Assembly (NCBI GenBank): GCA_948099385.1
Contig: CANUEZ040000156.1
Coordinates: forward strand, 7,523,501 to 7,587,500
Direction: 5' to 3'
From: Fasciola hepatica
Lineage: Eukaryota > Platyhelminthes > Trematoda > Plagiorchiida > Fasciolidae
Length of the DNA: 64,000 nucleotides
A model generated the notes under the pieces. That model searched no databases. It was not told where the DNA came from and saw only the letters and a list, made by a program, of their open reading frames with translations. The translations under genes and the position numbers were made by a program. Below, piece by piece: positions 42,207-54,750 of this stretch (position 1 is the first letter of the stretch; every line of letters begins with the position of its first letter).

Positions 42207-42280
42207 AACCAAACAAAACCACAATATTTTTTAGAAATTTCACTCTGAATTCACGGCGCTGTTGGGCTGATCAGAATCGA

Positions 42281-42359
42281 ATGTCAATCGCGATGCGCAA
42301 ACTGAACACAACAGTTTTTCTTCTGCTCCTACTCATCGCTACAATGGAAGCTTTTGGAG
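42281..42359 (+). CDS. Prohormone-4-like secreted LDLa protein, exon 1 (signal peptide)
   Basis: The first ATG downstream of the acceptor at 42206 is at 42281; an in-frame second ATG lies at 42293. The exon encodes a short basic start (MSIAMRKLNTT), a hydrophobic core VFLLLLLIATM and a cleavage region EAFGA, a textbook secretory signal peptide. It ends at GGA-G with the donor GTAAGC at 42360, leaving phase 1. This matches the LDLa exon at 57414, with which it restores the codon GCA (Ala). The intervening intron would be about 15 kb. The open frame reads upstream to 42161, but that part lies beyond the acceptor and is probably not coding. Linking this exon to 57414 is inferred from phase, strand and the expected domain order. 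Another intermediate exon cannot be excluded. Confidence 0.72.
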
Positions 42360-45300
42360 GTAAGCTCGGATGTTGACATCACGAACGTTTTCCGTTGTTT
42401 TGGTTTCATCTCCATTATTTAGACATTTTTAAGTATTTCATTAAAGAAGTTTTGTTGTGGAGAACCGACTGAATATAAAAGCCTTTTGTCTAATGATCTA
42501 AAAAGCTGAACATTTTACGATACTTGCAACCCCAAAATAATCAATGATTGTATTCCAAAACGGGTAAAGTGCAACACTGGCCTGAAACGAATATCACTTC
42601 GAGTTCATCCAACTGGAAGCGACGCACAACTGACAACATATACGGCAGTGAATATTATCCGGTCAATATTTGTTTTACTAGGCCCATTCTTTTTAGCATA
42701 AAAATATCCTTCTTTTGTTCTTGTGTCGGGCGACATTGATTTTATTGAGAAACACCCGATCAATCTGAAGCTAAAATTTGATATAACAAGGAGATCATGA
42801 TAAAACTGGACATGCTAGCCATATCGAAATATTTTTGTCGGTAAATTTAATAAGTTTGTTATAAATCTTTCGCTTGATTGTGAAGAACAAAAGATAATGG
42901 CAACAGAAACATAAATTGTATTGACCATTATTTTTATGTGCCTTCAATCATCTGTGCACTTGTACCAATTTTGCTGGTAATACTTCAACTAAAAGTAAAG
43001 GAATTATCATATACGAAAAAACTAGTATTCTTACGGTTACCAGAGCGTTGACAACCGATAGTTTTTTATCAGATCGGGATAGACAGAAAAACAGAAAAAT
43101 GAAAACATTTACTATCAACAATAGCATGAACATTACTGGGGATCACTGTAAAGACGAAAAAGTAGATTTGATGGAAAGCACAATTAACAATAACAGGGAA
43201 AAAGCAATTACGAGAGGATTACCCTCTTTGAAGGGCATTTCATGCTTAGAGAGGTAAAATATCACCCATTGTTCGAACGTCAGATATTGATCCTTTGGTC
43301 AAATGAAGACCTCGGATTTTGACATTGAATTCGTCCGATGGTTCCATGTCAAAATGTGACGCTTCATTGTAGTAGATGACAGCATTTCATAGCAACCTCA
43401 GTTTCATCTACGTATATCTGTGCATTCTTCCTCCTATCTATTGGGCAGTAAAAAGGGACAGTGCAGAAAATGATGAGATAGAGTCCAATTATCTGGAGAT
43501 AAAGCAACTAATATTACGAGCTTTTTGTATTGTGTCAACATTTGCGACGATGGTTATGACTTTTTACGCTGCTAGGAGTTTCTTCTGTGGTTTCTCCGTT
43601 GTCCTGGAAAAGTAGGAAGTATATTACATCAATCTCCCGGTTTTTCTTGAAAATTCAACAAAGATCCTACGCATAAACTCAAACTGATCAACTTACAACA
43701 ATTTTTCTCGATTTATATCTTGGTTATAACAAATACGCCACTCAGAGCTAAAAGCATTATTTCCAATGGTTTCTGATTGCTGAACTTAGTGTACCGACAA
43801 TGTCGTCTTGGCTGGTGGAGATACGTTCGCGACTGAAACTGCAATTTTGGTGATTAGTATCCTTTGAAAACTACCAGTCTGAGCTACAAGCAACACCAGT
43901 TCTAAAAAGTATCGGTAAAAAAAGTCAAGCTTGATAATTTGGACAAAACTATGATAGAAGCAGTTATCCTAGTAACTGCGTATTTTCTAGTTGAATAATC
44001 TGCCTCTAGTCTTCTCCCGTTTTCTTTTAAGCAAACTGCAACTCATATCCTGGTTTCTTTTTGAACCGGAATATCATTCTGATATCAGTTTAGGTGGTTT
44101 TCTGAATGCACCTCAGTTAGTTGTCGGCATCATCATAACAAAATTGTTTATCACGTGGTCTGGGGCCACCTATCGACCAGTAAATGATGACTGATGAAGT
44201 GAAACTATCTAACGTGATATCTGCATGCTGAAAAACGATTGGTAGAGAAAAGCAACTATTGGATATAAGAGAACAAATACGAAGTTTCTGTTCACAAAGA
44301 TTACTCTATTCTAAACCACTGTTCAATTCCCCAGGTACATCCGAATAACAGATCTTTCGAAGGGAACCACATTTTGAGCAAGGGCAAAGAGCACTGTTCC
44401 AGATAACAAATTTTGATAAATGAACTGTGCTTACTGTCGGCCAGAGGAAAAAAATCAGTGTTCGGTCGTAGAGACACTCAAAAAGATAACAAACGTACAG
44501 AAATGAACTATAGCTTGACTCAAGTAGATTGCATTAGCAGCTGCCAAAGGGCATTATACCTACAGCAGCAGTGACTTAATTATTTCAGTGCATCTCTGAT
44601 TTGGCAGCGCAAAACCTTACAGCATTCTCAGTAGAAAGGTTGCAAAACTGCTGATAATAATCGATATTTCGTATAGTAAAATTACGTCGGAGTCTACATT
44701 TCTGTATTTACAATTTAAATTCTACTTCAGACTGTCTGACTATCAAGTATGTTTCAGACAATGAACATAAGGACAAGCAATCTTTTATTGCAAAATTATC
44801 CGTAGCACCAAACTGGTAGCAGCACTTTCTGAAAGAACAAGCTATTCTTATTTGAAGTGGGTTTTTGGTAAGTGAAAAGAACACTGAACGGAGGATGGAA
44901 ACTTAGATCCAAACCAAGGCTTGGCTATTAGGCTTGCCAGGCTTAAAACAGAATTCACTTCTGCTGCATTTCGTTGGCGGGTTATTCATAGTGGAAACAG
45001 ACAACGGACGATCAGGTTATCGATCACCCCCCACTGAATAATGAAAGGATTAAACAACGGTCCTAAAACGGCCATTAGGCACATTTTTAGTGGGGTCCAA
45101 AATGGATAGCTTTGTGTCTGCAATACACAGTCTATTACGAAGCCGGTGAGAAATAATAAACACCTATTGTGATGATGATGCACGACTGGTTAGCGTAGAT
45201 CAGAGTTTACTTTAAATACAGAAACTCCGGTAAATGAATACTAATCACACACTGTTATTCTTCTGGTCGAACTATTTGTGACATTAAGTTTCAGAGCACC

Positions 45301-45954
45301 ATAAAACCCTAATGATGTGAAATATTTTATGCAGAAACAATTTAGTTGAAAATGACTCCCCCCATTCAGTGGATCGGAACCCATTTCTTGAAATGATTAT
45401 TAAAATTGATGGGATGTCAGATGGTCTGTTGGTCCCCGACTCTACAAAACCCAGAGCACGTGTGGCACGAAAATACGACTCGGTCATTGAACACCACAAT
45501 TGTCGTGAGTGGAAATGCAACCGTAGTTTATTCAGGCAAGACACTCGTTATACAATGATAGCTGAGTAAAATATAACTCAGATTTTATCTCGACAAATTT
45601 AATATTGTAAATATGAAAATGATAAGCATTTTAAATTACTCTTCGTGATCTGATTGAGTACTCCTATTTTTTACTGGAAACAATAAAAATGGCCTTTAAA
45701 TGTACTAAGCTTTGACAAAAGAGCAATTTTGTAACTGAAAACTAACCGCAACTGTCGTATTGCTTTGGTATTTTATGTATGCACCTGGAAAATGAAGGTA
45801 GAAGGAGATGTAATCAAGTAAATGGAATCCCCAGCACGTTCTGTGTGACCAGGATATTTATCAAACAAAAAAACCAATCTATCCACTTTTCGTTCAAATC
45901 AGTTTCTTCATCATGAATGGCGTACTCATGCCATTTCCTGTTTCACGCTTAAGC

Positions 45955-46200
45955 GTCAGTGCAATGTGAGGGACATATACCATAGCCCCAGAGGGCTGCT
46001 GCTCGATTAAAGATGACCGGCAACCGAACCCTGAGACCTGGAAAGAAGAACCGCATAACATTCCTATAGGTCAGAAGTAGTAATGGGCCGGATGACACTG
46101 GGGAGTACTGTCTATCAGCGAGGTAATCAGTGATGGCCCAGATTCGAACCTCTGACCCCGAGGTGAGAATCAAACTCTCTAAACCACTAGACCATCATTA
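45955..46200 (-). mobile_element. tRNA-derived SINE
   Basis: Read on the minus strand from 46200, the sequence gives ATGGTCTAGTGGTTTAGAG (A-box region, about 46177-46195) and GGTTCGAATCT (B box, 46140-46150). These are spaced as in a tRNA, with GTTTGATTCTCACCTCGGGG between them. The pol III promoter is good, but the acceptor stem and CCA-proximal pairing are not convincing. A GC-richer body of about 150-180 bases follows on the 3' side. This is the architecture of a tRNA-derived SINE rather than a working tRNA gene. The exact 3' end and target duplication were not resolved. Confidence 0.72.
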
Positions 46201-47426
46201 CAAGCGATCGCTAGACAAGTGTAACCTACGCAAATAAAACGAGAATATTCCTGTTTCAATGAAATCAATACGATGAAACAATAGTAAAGTAGAAATGCTA
46301 TCTTGCGGTGCTCTCGGTACAGTGCCACTATCCGCTCTATCTAAGAATACACCGATCTCAGTGGAATTAAAAAAGGGATTATAGGGGTGTGTAGCATTTT
46401 GATATCAGTCGGAAGGATGTCCACAAACAAAGTCTATCTTTAAGTTACAGTCTGATTCTCTGTCCTATTCAAAACTTTCTAGTCAGCAGCAATTTATCGT
46501 GCTTTGTCATTTATGTTCTTCACAATACTGTGAAATTGCCGTGAAAAGCTCCCGGATACATTGCGCAAACCGAAGTTTTTTCCATCTCAGTGATAAATCA
46601 CTTCCATGACCAGATAATTCCGTTACCGCCGGAAGGTAAGGAATCTGAGACAAACATTACAATTCCTGCGACATCAGTTCTGTCGTGCTGAAGCCTAAAC
46701 CCAGCACCGGTTTCCATCCGTGGTGCATCGCAACATTCCACCTTGTGATATACACGGGAATATCGTCAGTTTCTTATCGGCAAAAAAACGTTTACCATCT
46801 GTGTAGAAAATTTTTATTGGGAATTACATGTTATTGGAAAGCTGGATACTGGTATAACATGTAACTCCGAAAGTCTTGCGAAGAGGTCTTCATATTTATT
46901 TGTATTATCCTTGATAATGTGAGAGAGAGTGACCTGGCCCCACCTTTAGCCATTGGCGGGCAAATCTAAACGTGCAAATCATCTGTCAATTAGTCTTCCC
47001 CAGGAAAAAATATATCTATTTATTTATACCGGTAATTATCGAATCTCAGGCACTCCCAACTAATTTCCATATTTCTAAATAATCTCATTTTTCCACGATT
47101 TTTCGTTTGATGTAAACAGAATTAAGTTTACTGGATTTTTAACCATGATTGATTTCCAGCCAAGAAGTCAGTACCTGAATTCTGAGATAACCTACCAAGT
47201 AGAAGCTATTCCCAAAATATTTACTTGCACTCTTTATTTGCACTGGCTGAGTTGGTTGCTTTTGTGTTTGAACTATAATCTGAAGGCAAAATCAGGTACC
47301 ACTTTGACGCTCTGAATTCAACATTTCGTCTCGTCCTATCTCTTCCTAGCATGTAAAAACCATCTGAGTTGGAACATAATAAAAAAGGCTTTCAAATGAA
47401 AGTGACAATTAAACAGTATGTAGCGC

Positions 47427-47448
47427 TTACTTGACTTGACTTGACTTG
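47427..47448 (+). repeat. (ACTTG)n short tandem repeat
   Basis: About four copies of the pentamer ACTTG/TTGAC in tandem. Isolated, with no associated feature seen. Confidence 0.85.
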
Positions 47449-47659
47449 GCGTAGAAATCAAAGTCCCAGCATAATTCCTAAAAGTGGAAACCATTCTGAT
47501 CACGATTTGAAAGCATTACGCGAGCTACGAGGTCAGATTGTCCTACACTCTAGTTTTCCGCTTATTCGCTGTTAGCCCACTGATAATCGTCTGAGGGCCA
47601 CGAAAGTAGGCAAAATTATTTCCACGGAAAAATTCATAGGCAGCGAATAAAATACGTAA

Positions 47660-47670
47660 CCCCCCCCCCC
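47660..47670 (+). repeat. Poly-C homopolymer run
   Basis: Eleven consecutive C residues in an otherwise AT-rich context. Such runs are prone to length errors in sequencing. Confidence 0.9.
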
Positions 47671-50404
47671 GTCTATCTATCAAATTTGCAATAAAACTTT
47701 CACAGTGCTTGCTTGATTTAGAACCCCCTGCAAGCCTTTCAGGCTATCCAGATTGCTTTTCTACTAACTACTTCGTGTTTATATCAAAACAAAGTGACTC
47801 TGTACTTCGTTCACGTTGTACGACATTATGCAATATTTCTTGAAAGGCTCTATGGTCAAATAAAGTAACGAGTGTTGCCAAGAATCAAACTTCGGACGCC
47901 AAATTCTAACTTACATGAATGTAAAGGCCCGGAAATAAACTCGGAGAGCTTTGGACAAGGAAAGCTGTTGACAGTTTAGGAAGCCATTTAAAGCTGTATA
48001 TCAGATGTTTCATATATTTGTATTATCCATTTCGGCGCTGATATTTCATAAGAATTCTTCTTATATTAAAGCTTATATCTGACTATCCATTTTTACTTTA
48101 AAGTCAATCTATGGGCTGACACCAGTGTTAAAATAAAGATAAAAATGTTGCTCTTAATCAGTTTGTTACAATCGAAAGCTAATGCACATCTCTGAAACTT
48201 TTTACCGCGTATCAAAATGTATTTTATTTAGCAATTTCTACGTATCATATCCAGACGGTTTCCAGACTTCAATGGAAAAACACTGAATAATGACATTCAT
48301 TCAAATAGTACACTATGAGTTCAGTAAAGATAAGGGTTCAGGAATGTTTTATTTGGAAGCGTACGACGTTCAAACGCAGACTCAACTGTTGAACCTATAT
48401 TGATTCTGAGCACTCTCCAATTTGATAGCTGGCCTGAGAGACATGGAATTTTTCATCCACGCCTTGAAATCAGCTGTGTTTGGTTTTATTTTAAATGTTT
48501 AAATGACGAAAAACAAGACTGAATACGTAGAAGTAACCAATGTGTTTTCACTGTTTTAGTGTTTTACATTTACTTTTGTCCCAAGTTGAAGAACTTTATA
48601 TAAGTTGGATAACAAAACAACCACTACGTTCAATCTTTGTCTTTGAAATGAATAGTTAGATAATTTAGTATAAAAATTGTTTGGCATTCGAAAGCGAGCA
48701 TGACTCGTACGGTAAAAGTCAGCGGTAATTTTCATGTGCAAGTTACCGTCTATCTGTTTTTTCTGGCGGTATTTTCCTCACATCCAAAATTTTACAGTAG
48801 AATATGGTATCATGAGCTGTGTCCATGAATCCGTTGACAGAGGAGTGGACGTCTCATTCAAATCCAAATCATCATCAGAAACCAGACGCTACAAAAATAC
48901 TCGCTTTCTGGGTTCTACCAACTCGATTTATTTCCTAACTTCATTTGGTGCACAGGGAAAATTGAACAGTTGTGTTCTGGTTTGTAGCATCGTCAGGTGA
49001 ATTGTTTGTCTCCGACTCACTTGACTGAACGTCTCCAAGAGACTTACCGTACTTTTATGCTCAAAGGAAGATTAGAGTTTTGTGACGCTCACTTACTCAC
49101 GGCGGTGACATAGGTAAAACTTAAACCACTTCAATAATGATTGTAGCTATTCCTATTGAAAATTTGAGTATCTATTTACTGGGGTCATAATGTGATGAAA
49201 GAAACAATATTATTCAAGTAATTGATTTGATGCATGTTTTATACGGAGTTATCTGCTCATGGAATTGATTAGGATGACAGACTGGGTGAAATCTGAGTCT
49301 TTCTTTCTACCGTAGGATGGAATTCAGTTTTGCTATTACTGCGAATAACTCTAGAATATTTCCAGCAACAATTCACCTTTGTGATCAGGAGCATCTTTTT
49401 CTAACGGGGTAAAACCAATCAAAACCTAACCTTGTTTTATTACTCTGAGGTAATATGTGCGTCGTATGACGTGTTGAGATAAAAGTGAATATCAGTGAGC
49501 AGAAAGATGCTGAAGAGTGAATACTAGTGTGAGAACCTGGTTACCCACCTCTCACGGCCCTCTGATTTCTTATTCGAATGGGACATTTGTTGCACCGTTC
49601 GATAGAAGCAGCTAGGGAACACTATGAAAGTTTGTGTCAGATTATCTTTATTCAATTCCAGCAAACATAGGAAGTGGGAAAATTCGTTCCCTTTCATTGA
49701 CTTAACTCGCGGCTCATTTTCCATGTTTTCAAGACAAGCCTTGGTAATGAATCTACTAACCCCATTTAAATGTTTCTTATCAACAGTCTCATGTCCGTGC
49801 TCGTAAAATTCTACTTGTTTTTCTCTACACAGTCCTCAATCACTTTTTCACAAACCGTACTGAGGGATTATATTTGAATATGAAGGAAGCATAATTTTAC
49901 GCACACGCGAACGCTGGAACACAAGGATTGGTGAAAAGCAGCATTTTGAGGCCACTGAATACAATTACCAGCGTAAAAAAATAAAAAAAATCCTAACCCG
50001 TTTTCCAAATAGTTAGGTGACTCTTTTCACTTGCAATTAAGTCAAATCTTGTACCCATGTGCTAGGTCACGCATGGAAATCCCCATCGGGAGCTGTACAA
50101 AGGGACACGCGAATTGCGTGACTTCCACGCTTCAGATCACGCTTCATTGGAGGCCACCTACTTAGTTGTCAAATGGTTCCGAGGAGCTAAAATATTGATC
50201 ATTTAAACGAATGGAATTAGAGAAAACTTGTTTGATGATCATAGTAAAATTAGAATATACTGTTCTGTTTGCTTGGGAAATACTTAAACTTCAATTTGAT
50301 ATGGGTTCTTCGAATGCAAGCGGCAACCTAACTTATGGATCCTCACCAAAGAATATTAGTTATTTGAGATTATAAAAATTAATTATAATGGTTAAGAAAG
50401 CATG

Positions 50405-50500
50405 CTACTGGCCGTGGCCGAATGATTAATGACGCTTGTGTACAGCATCGGAAGTCAGAGTTTTGAATCCCGTCATAGAAGCTCATTTTTTGGTTGACAA
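50405..50500 (+). mobile_element. tRNA-derived SINE head
   Basis: GTGGCCGAATGATTAATG (50414-50431) is a good A-box region of the GTGGCCGAGTGGTTAAG kind seen in tRNA-Leu/Ser-like sequences. GTTTTGAATCCC (50460-50471) is a slightly mutated B box. The spacing is right for a pol III promoter, but the cloverleaf stems are not intact. The following sequence, to about 50660, may be the SINE body. It runs into a region of long antisense open frames, so the boundary is unclear. Confidence 0.6.
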
Positions 50501-50547
50501 TAATCCTTCTCTGTTACAGTTTTTATATGCTAGTTTGTGCAAAGGAG

Positions 50548-51362
50548 TCAGCCAGCTTCATTTAAGTGATCAGTTGCACCTGCATAGCAGCTACCATCAG
50601 AAAAGATATCATGGCACAAAGGGATCCATTTTGCTTCTGGTTTCAAACTCCAAGTCCTAATCAACAAACCTTTGATATAACAACGCTGATCCATGTTTTC
50701 AACCATCCCCTGAGGCGGCAACGCCGTAATGCACATAGAAAAGGGAAAAAACTCAATGTCATGATATCTCCGTATTTGAAAGTCACAGAAAACGACCAAA
50801 CCACTGTAATCGCCAAACCTATTTGAAGATCCTACGCAGACACCACCACCTATCAAAAGATCCAGGCTTTCTGACTTTCTCAACGCTTGGCAGATATGTT
50901 TTGAGGTCATCAGTTCGTAGATGTTTGAATAGCTGCCCGAAAGATGTGGACTTTGGTCTGAAGACTGACCATGTTGTGCACCCACATTGTAGTACTAAGC
51001 TGGAGAGTTGATCTCCCAGTGTTGTCAGAGTGCAATTTGATTTCATCTTTGACCTGACCTTTGAGAGAATCGTGAAGCCCAGATATTTTGAAGCTCAGAT
51101 TTACTTGATTTGTTAAACGTTGATGTAAATTGGCTGGGTGGGTTTTGCAGCGCAGGTCGAAAAGATATTGGCCTTTGAAAAGGATCTTACTCCAGAAAGA
51201 ATCTGTTTTGTGAGTGGTCACTTTGTCCACACGGGTGGAAGTGTTATCCGTGAATTCAAAATCGGGGAGAAAGGTAACAAACTGCAGCTCGATACCAGAG
51301 CAGCCGATGAGCACCTGGCGCAATATCCTATCCTCGGTACTGTTTAATCGAAGCGGTGACAA
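50548..51362 (-). pseudogene. Overlapping long minus-strand open frames, unidentified, probably repeat-derived
   Basis: Two minus-strand frames of about 150 and 145 codons (51362-50910 and 50985-50548) overlap in different frames. Shorter plus-strand frames lie opposite. The first reads TEDRILRQVLIGCSGIELQF near its start and later NLHQRLTNQVNLSFKISGLH; the second contains GGGVCVGSSNRFGDYSG. I do not recognise either. Local GC is higher than the flanks, which by itself thins out stop codons. The block lies immediately after a SINE head and 1.4 kb from an endonuclease-like relic on the same strand. It may belong to one decayed retrotransposon or to a captured pseudogene with a frameshift near 50950. 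Confidence 0.3.
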
Positions 51363-52750
51363 CGGAGAGCTTTGCGAACAACGGAAGTGAGACGGAAATG
51401 ACTGAATTTTTCATCTTGGATGTTTGCTATAGCACGAATGAGTATTGTGAACTTACGAGACTGATAAGATTCTGAGGTACTTCATTCACTTTCACTTTAG
51501 TCTATTCAGTTTTTATACATACAGAGTCAAGGGACCCTGAAAGTCAGCAAAACGAGCTTCACTCGGCGTTTTTAAACTCGTACCTGCGTTTTAATGCTTT
51601 GGAGGCAACATCCCTGATTAGGGCATGTGCCCCCTTCCTGTACCGCTAACAAGCAACTCAACAAAAGCAAGGAAAATATCCCTGCGGCCGCATTAATTAC
51701 ACTGAATCCTCGGTAGTTTTCACAAATAGTTCTGCCACAGATCTTTGAAAGAGAGAGTAATTTGGAAGGTCCTCATTCCGTTTGGAATTCTTCTTTTTCA
51801 CATATTGAGTGGAGCAGGATGCGATGGAGCTCATTTGACATAATGAGACACAACTGGTAAACCTATCGCGCAAAGTCTTGTTCTTCATTAGCCTGTCAGT
51901 TTTTCGGGTTGTGTGTTAAATCGGTTGGGTTGGGTTGCCAGTACTGTTAAATTCTTTATTATATGCTTCTGTGATATGGTTGGCAGAGCTTACCTTGTAA
52001 TGGTCCAATAAACTACCAGTGTTCTGTCCATTGTCGCTTATTTTAACACCACTCAGGGATGATTAGCTCTGAACCATTGAGGAGGGGGTTTTCCGAGTTT
52101 CAGTTACTGGGTGCTGTGCGGGTTAAACAGGATATCTCTGCGAAGTCACTGCAACAAGCCCAAGTCTCCATGGCTTGCGTGATTCCGAACCTGCAATGGT
52201 TTTGGGTTTCTATCTGACTGAATGGCTTTTCGTTGGACTCCCCGTAAGTCTGGGTGACGAATCAGGCGAGTGTCTCTAGCCGTTGTGGACAGCTTAATAT
52301 TTGCCCCAGTAGTTCCAATCTACTGTCGTCATCAATCAAACGCAAGTTCCTCCGAGGCAAATTTTTGATCAGATGTCTTCAGTGACGTTAACAGATGGTA
52401 CTCTGGTACTTCTTCCTCACCTGTGTGAAGACTAGAAAAGAAGCAGTATCTTCCGAGACCGCTTCACTCTTTTCCAGTTGTCCCAAGAAAGCTGAGTTAC
52501 TTCACTTCGAAGCTCATGTTTTGTGGAGATTTTGTAGCTGCTGCAGTTCTTGTTGCCTTCCTCTGAGTCTCATCGAGACCGGAAATCTTTAACCCAAGGT
52601 TCTCATTTGATCTCGTCGAGATATAGTCAATCTGGGCTCTTTGTGGTCCTCATTAGACACCACATTAACAGGTGCTTCTTAGAATGCTGATCGCTGGCAT
52701 AGATGACGACTAGTCTGTTGCTTTCTTCAAAGCTAATGTGACGATGGTGA
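51363..52750. other. GC-richer intronic stretch between two repeat relics
   Basis: Composition continues to resemble the flanking relics rather than the AT-rich intron. On the minus strand, frames at about 52590-52400 contain a Gln/Arg-rich run (RLRGRQQELQQLQNL) but no reverse-transcriptase motif that I can defend. It is probably decayed repeat. Confidence 0.35.
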
Positions 52751-53140
52751 TTGCTTCATTGCAGCTCGAGACCATATTTTCCTAGAATGCGTCTAGTTGC
52801 TTGGGTAGACGGACAAGTGCCGACTTTGCAGACCCTGATAACAATGAGGACTTCTTGTTTTGGGACACATTCGACCACCCTCGTAGTTTCCCTTATAACT
52901 AATATGAAGTGCCGAAACCAGCTTAGACATTCCGAGGGGAGTGGATTTCCATACAAGCATAGTCACGTTCCTGACGGCTATCGCAGTCCCGTGAAAACCA
53001 AATTTGTCCGCTGGTCCGATGTAGTAGGGGTGGTATCTATTGTCTGCTCCACGAACCTCATTCCACCGGGTGCAGAATCTCTCATGTTATCTTCGAAGAT
53101 ACATGCAATTTCTATGTCTTAATCAAACAGGGTGCATACA
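52751..53140 (-). pseudogene. Degenerate non-LTR retrotransposon endonuclease-like fragment (RTE-type?)
   Basis: On the minus strand, from about 53075 downward, one frame reads CTRWNEVRGADNRYHPYYIG, then FGFHGTAIAVRN, then MSKLVSALHISYKGN. The order resembles the apurinic endonuclease domain of RTE-like non-LTR elements: an E-T-R-W block, a YY-x-G segment, an H-G-x-x-x-x-V block, and a segment in which the enzyme defends its active site with residues before the Y-A-P-T motif. The catalytic Glu of ETRW is replaced by Cys-Thr, and the Y-A-P-T and N-x-D blocks are lost after frame changes, so it is dead. The resemblance is weak and by eye only. The plus-strand frame 52751-53122 is its shadow. 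Confidence 0.42.
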
Positions 53141-54750
53141 GTGATGGCTTGATTTCAGATGCTCGAGAGTGTTCTCACACTGCATTAGGAGATTTAGGCG
53201 GGGTTTTAAAAGTGGTCAGACAATCGGCCAGTATATTTGTCAACCGTGTCGCTGCAGAAAGGGTGCAAAGTCGCTTCCTAGGGACACATTTACATAAGTG
53301 GTGAGTGTAGAAAACTGTTTATTAAGAGCCTTGGGAATAAGGTTTGAATCGGCGTCCTCAGAGTCACCCGTTCTATTGTATGAGGTAGCATCTATGGTCT
53401 GTGCACAACTAAGGGCTACCTGCTGGGGAACAGTTTGTTCGAAAGTTAGAAGGCAGTGACCAATAAAACGGTTTGTACGCCATTTGGATGGTGGTCTGAT
53501 ATCTAGGATGCCACGCTGCCAGTAAATATGACCCCATTTAAGATTACGGAGTAAAAGGCAAGAAGCAAAGGCCTTATTTGGTGAAGGCCAATGTTGCTTA
53601 CATCACATTGGAGCCTGTAGGCTTTCGATGTTGTCACGCGAAAAGCCCCTCCAAGCCGCTGATCGTCCGCGACAGCTTATTGTAATCCGTAACTCATGGC
53701 TAATGACCTCATTTGACGGCTGCTATCCACTGACCATCTTTTCTTCATCACAGCTGAACCACTGGGAATTTCTTTAGTTCTGCACTCCAATTCTCAGGGG
53801 CGGGCCGACGGTTATCCCATGTAAGGCAGCGAATGTTGAAGGCTATGAAGTATACCTCAACCATTGCCCCTATGCGCAAGCATTTACTAATAAAATGCAG
53901 CTATAAAGTGTGAACCGCTTTCATTTACAAAAGAAGATATACAGTTCCTTATGCGAACAAATGAATTACTATTGTCTTGTTCCTACCGATAGTTTTCACA
54001 ACTTCCTCCCTCACCAATACTCCTGGTTACTGGTGAGGTTTCTGTATAGTTCATAAATGTAGCCATCAGGTTTTGGCCTGGTCTAATGTACAAACAAATA
54101 AGCTTTGGAATAAAAAGTGCATGGCCTTACCCAGTTGGCCAGCCTAACAAGTGTTCCCGAAAGTCCTGATATCATAGGGTATGCATTAGTACACTTCAAA
54201 TATTGTGACACTTTACTGCTAACAACATATGATCAAATTCACATCTGTTTGTTGCAAGCAATACATTTGCATTCTGAAACTCAAAAGGTCACGGGGGTAA
54301 TTGGTTGAGTGATTTTTGATGGGGAACAATCACTCTTTGTTTAGAACGACCAACTTGCGATCAATTTGTTGTGACTTACCGTCGGAAAGCTAGATTTGTG
54401 TGACAGCTAACTGAATACTGTTGTTTGCTTATAAATCTATACTCAATGGTCAAGGTTTGTGATAACTTTGAAATTCATCAATCTTCGACTGACAGAATGA
54501 TCCATAGAGAAGCGTGATCATAAATTAGGATATTTACTGAGGCCAACCCGTTATTAGTTTAAGAGTCATTCATTCCAGTCTACTCTTTTCAGTAGATCTA
54601 ATTGTAACAAACGTTTATCAATTCAAACCACCAGAATGGTAGACTTTCATTTTTCGCATGGTTACACAGTGCACCATGACGTGAAAGGTGCTCCCAGAAG
54701 CCTAAGGTGTAACCCCATCCATGAGCACCTAACACGCTCTCTACAATGAT
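53141..54750. repeat. GC-richer sequence, probable 5' part of the same decayed element and unassigned intron
   Basis: Composition stays above the AT-rich background to about 53860 and again around 54650-54740. No frame gives a recognisable domain. Upstream of an endonuclease in minus orientation, it would correspond to a 5' UTR/promoter region, but this is inference. Confidence 0.3.

Noticed and set aside
44986..45183. 65-codon minus frame with hydrophobic stretches
   Set aside because: Starts with a His run and has no recognisable family. Hydrophobicity alone in AT-rich DNA is weak evidence.
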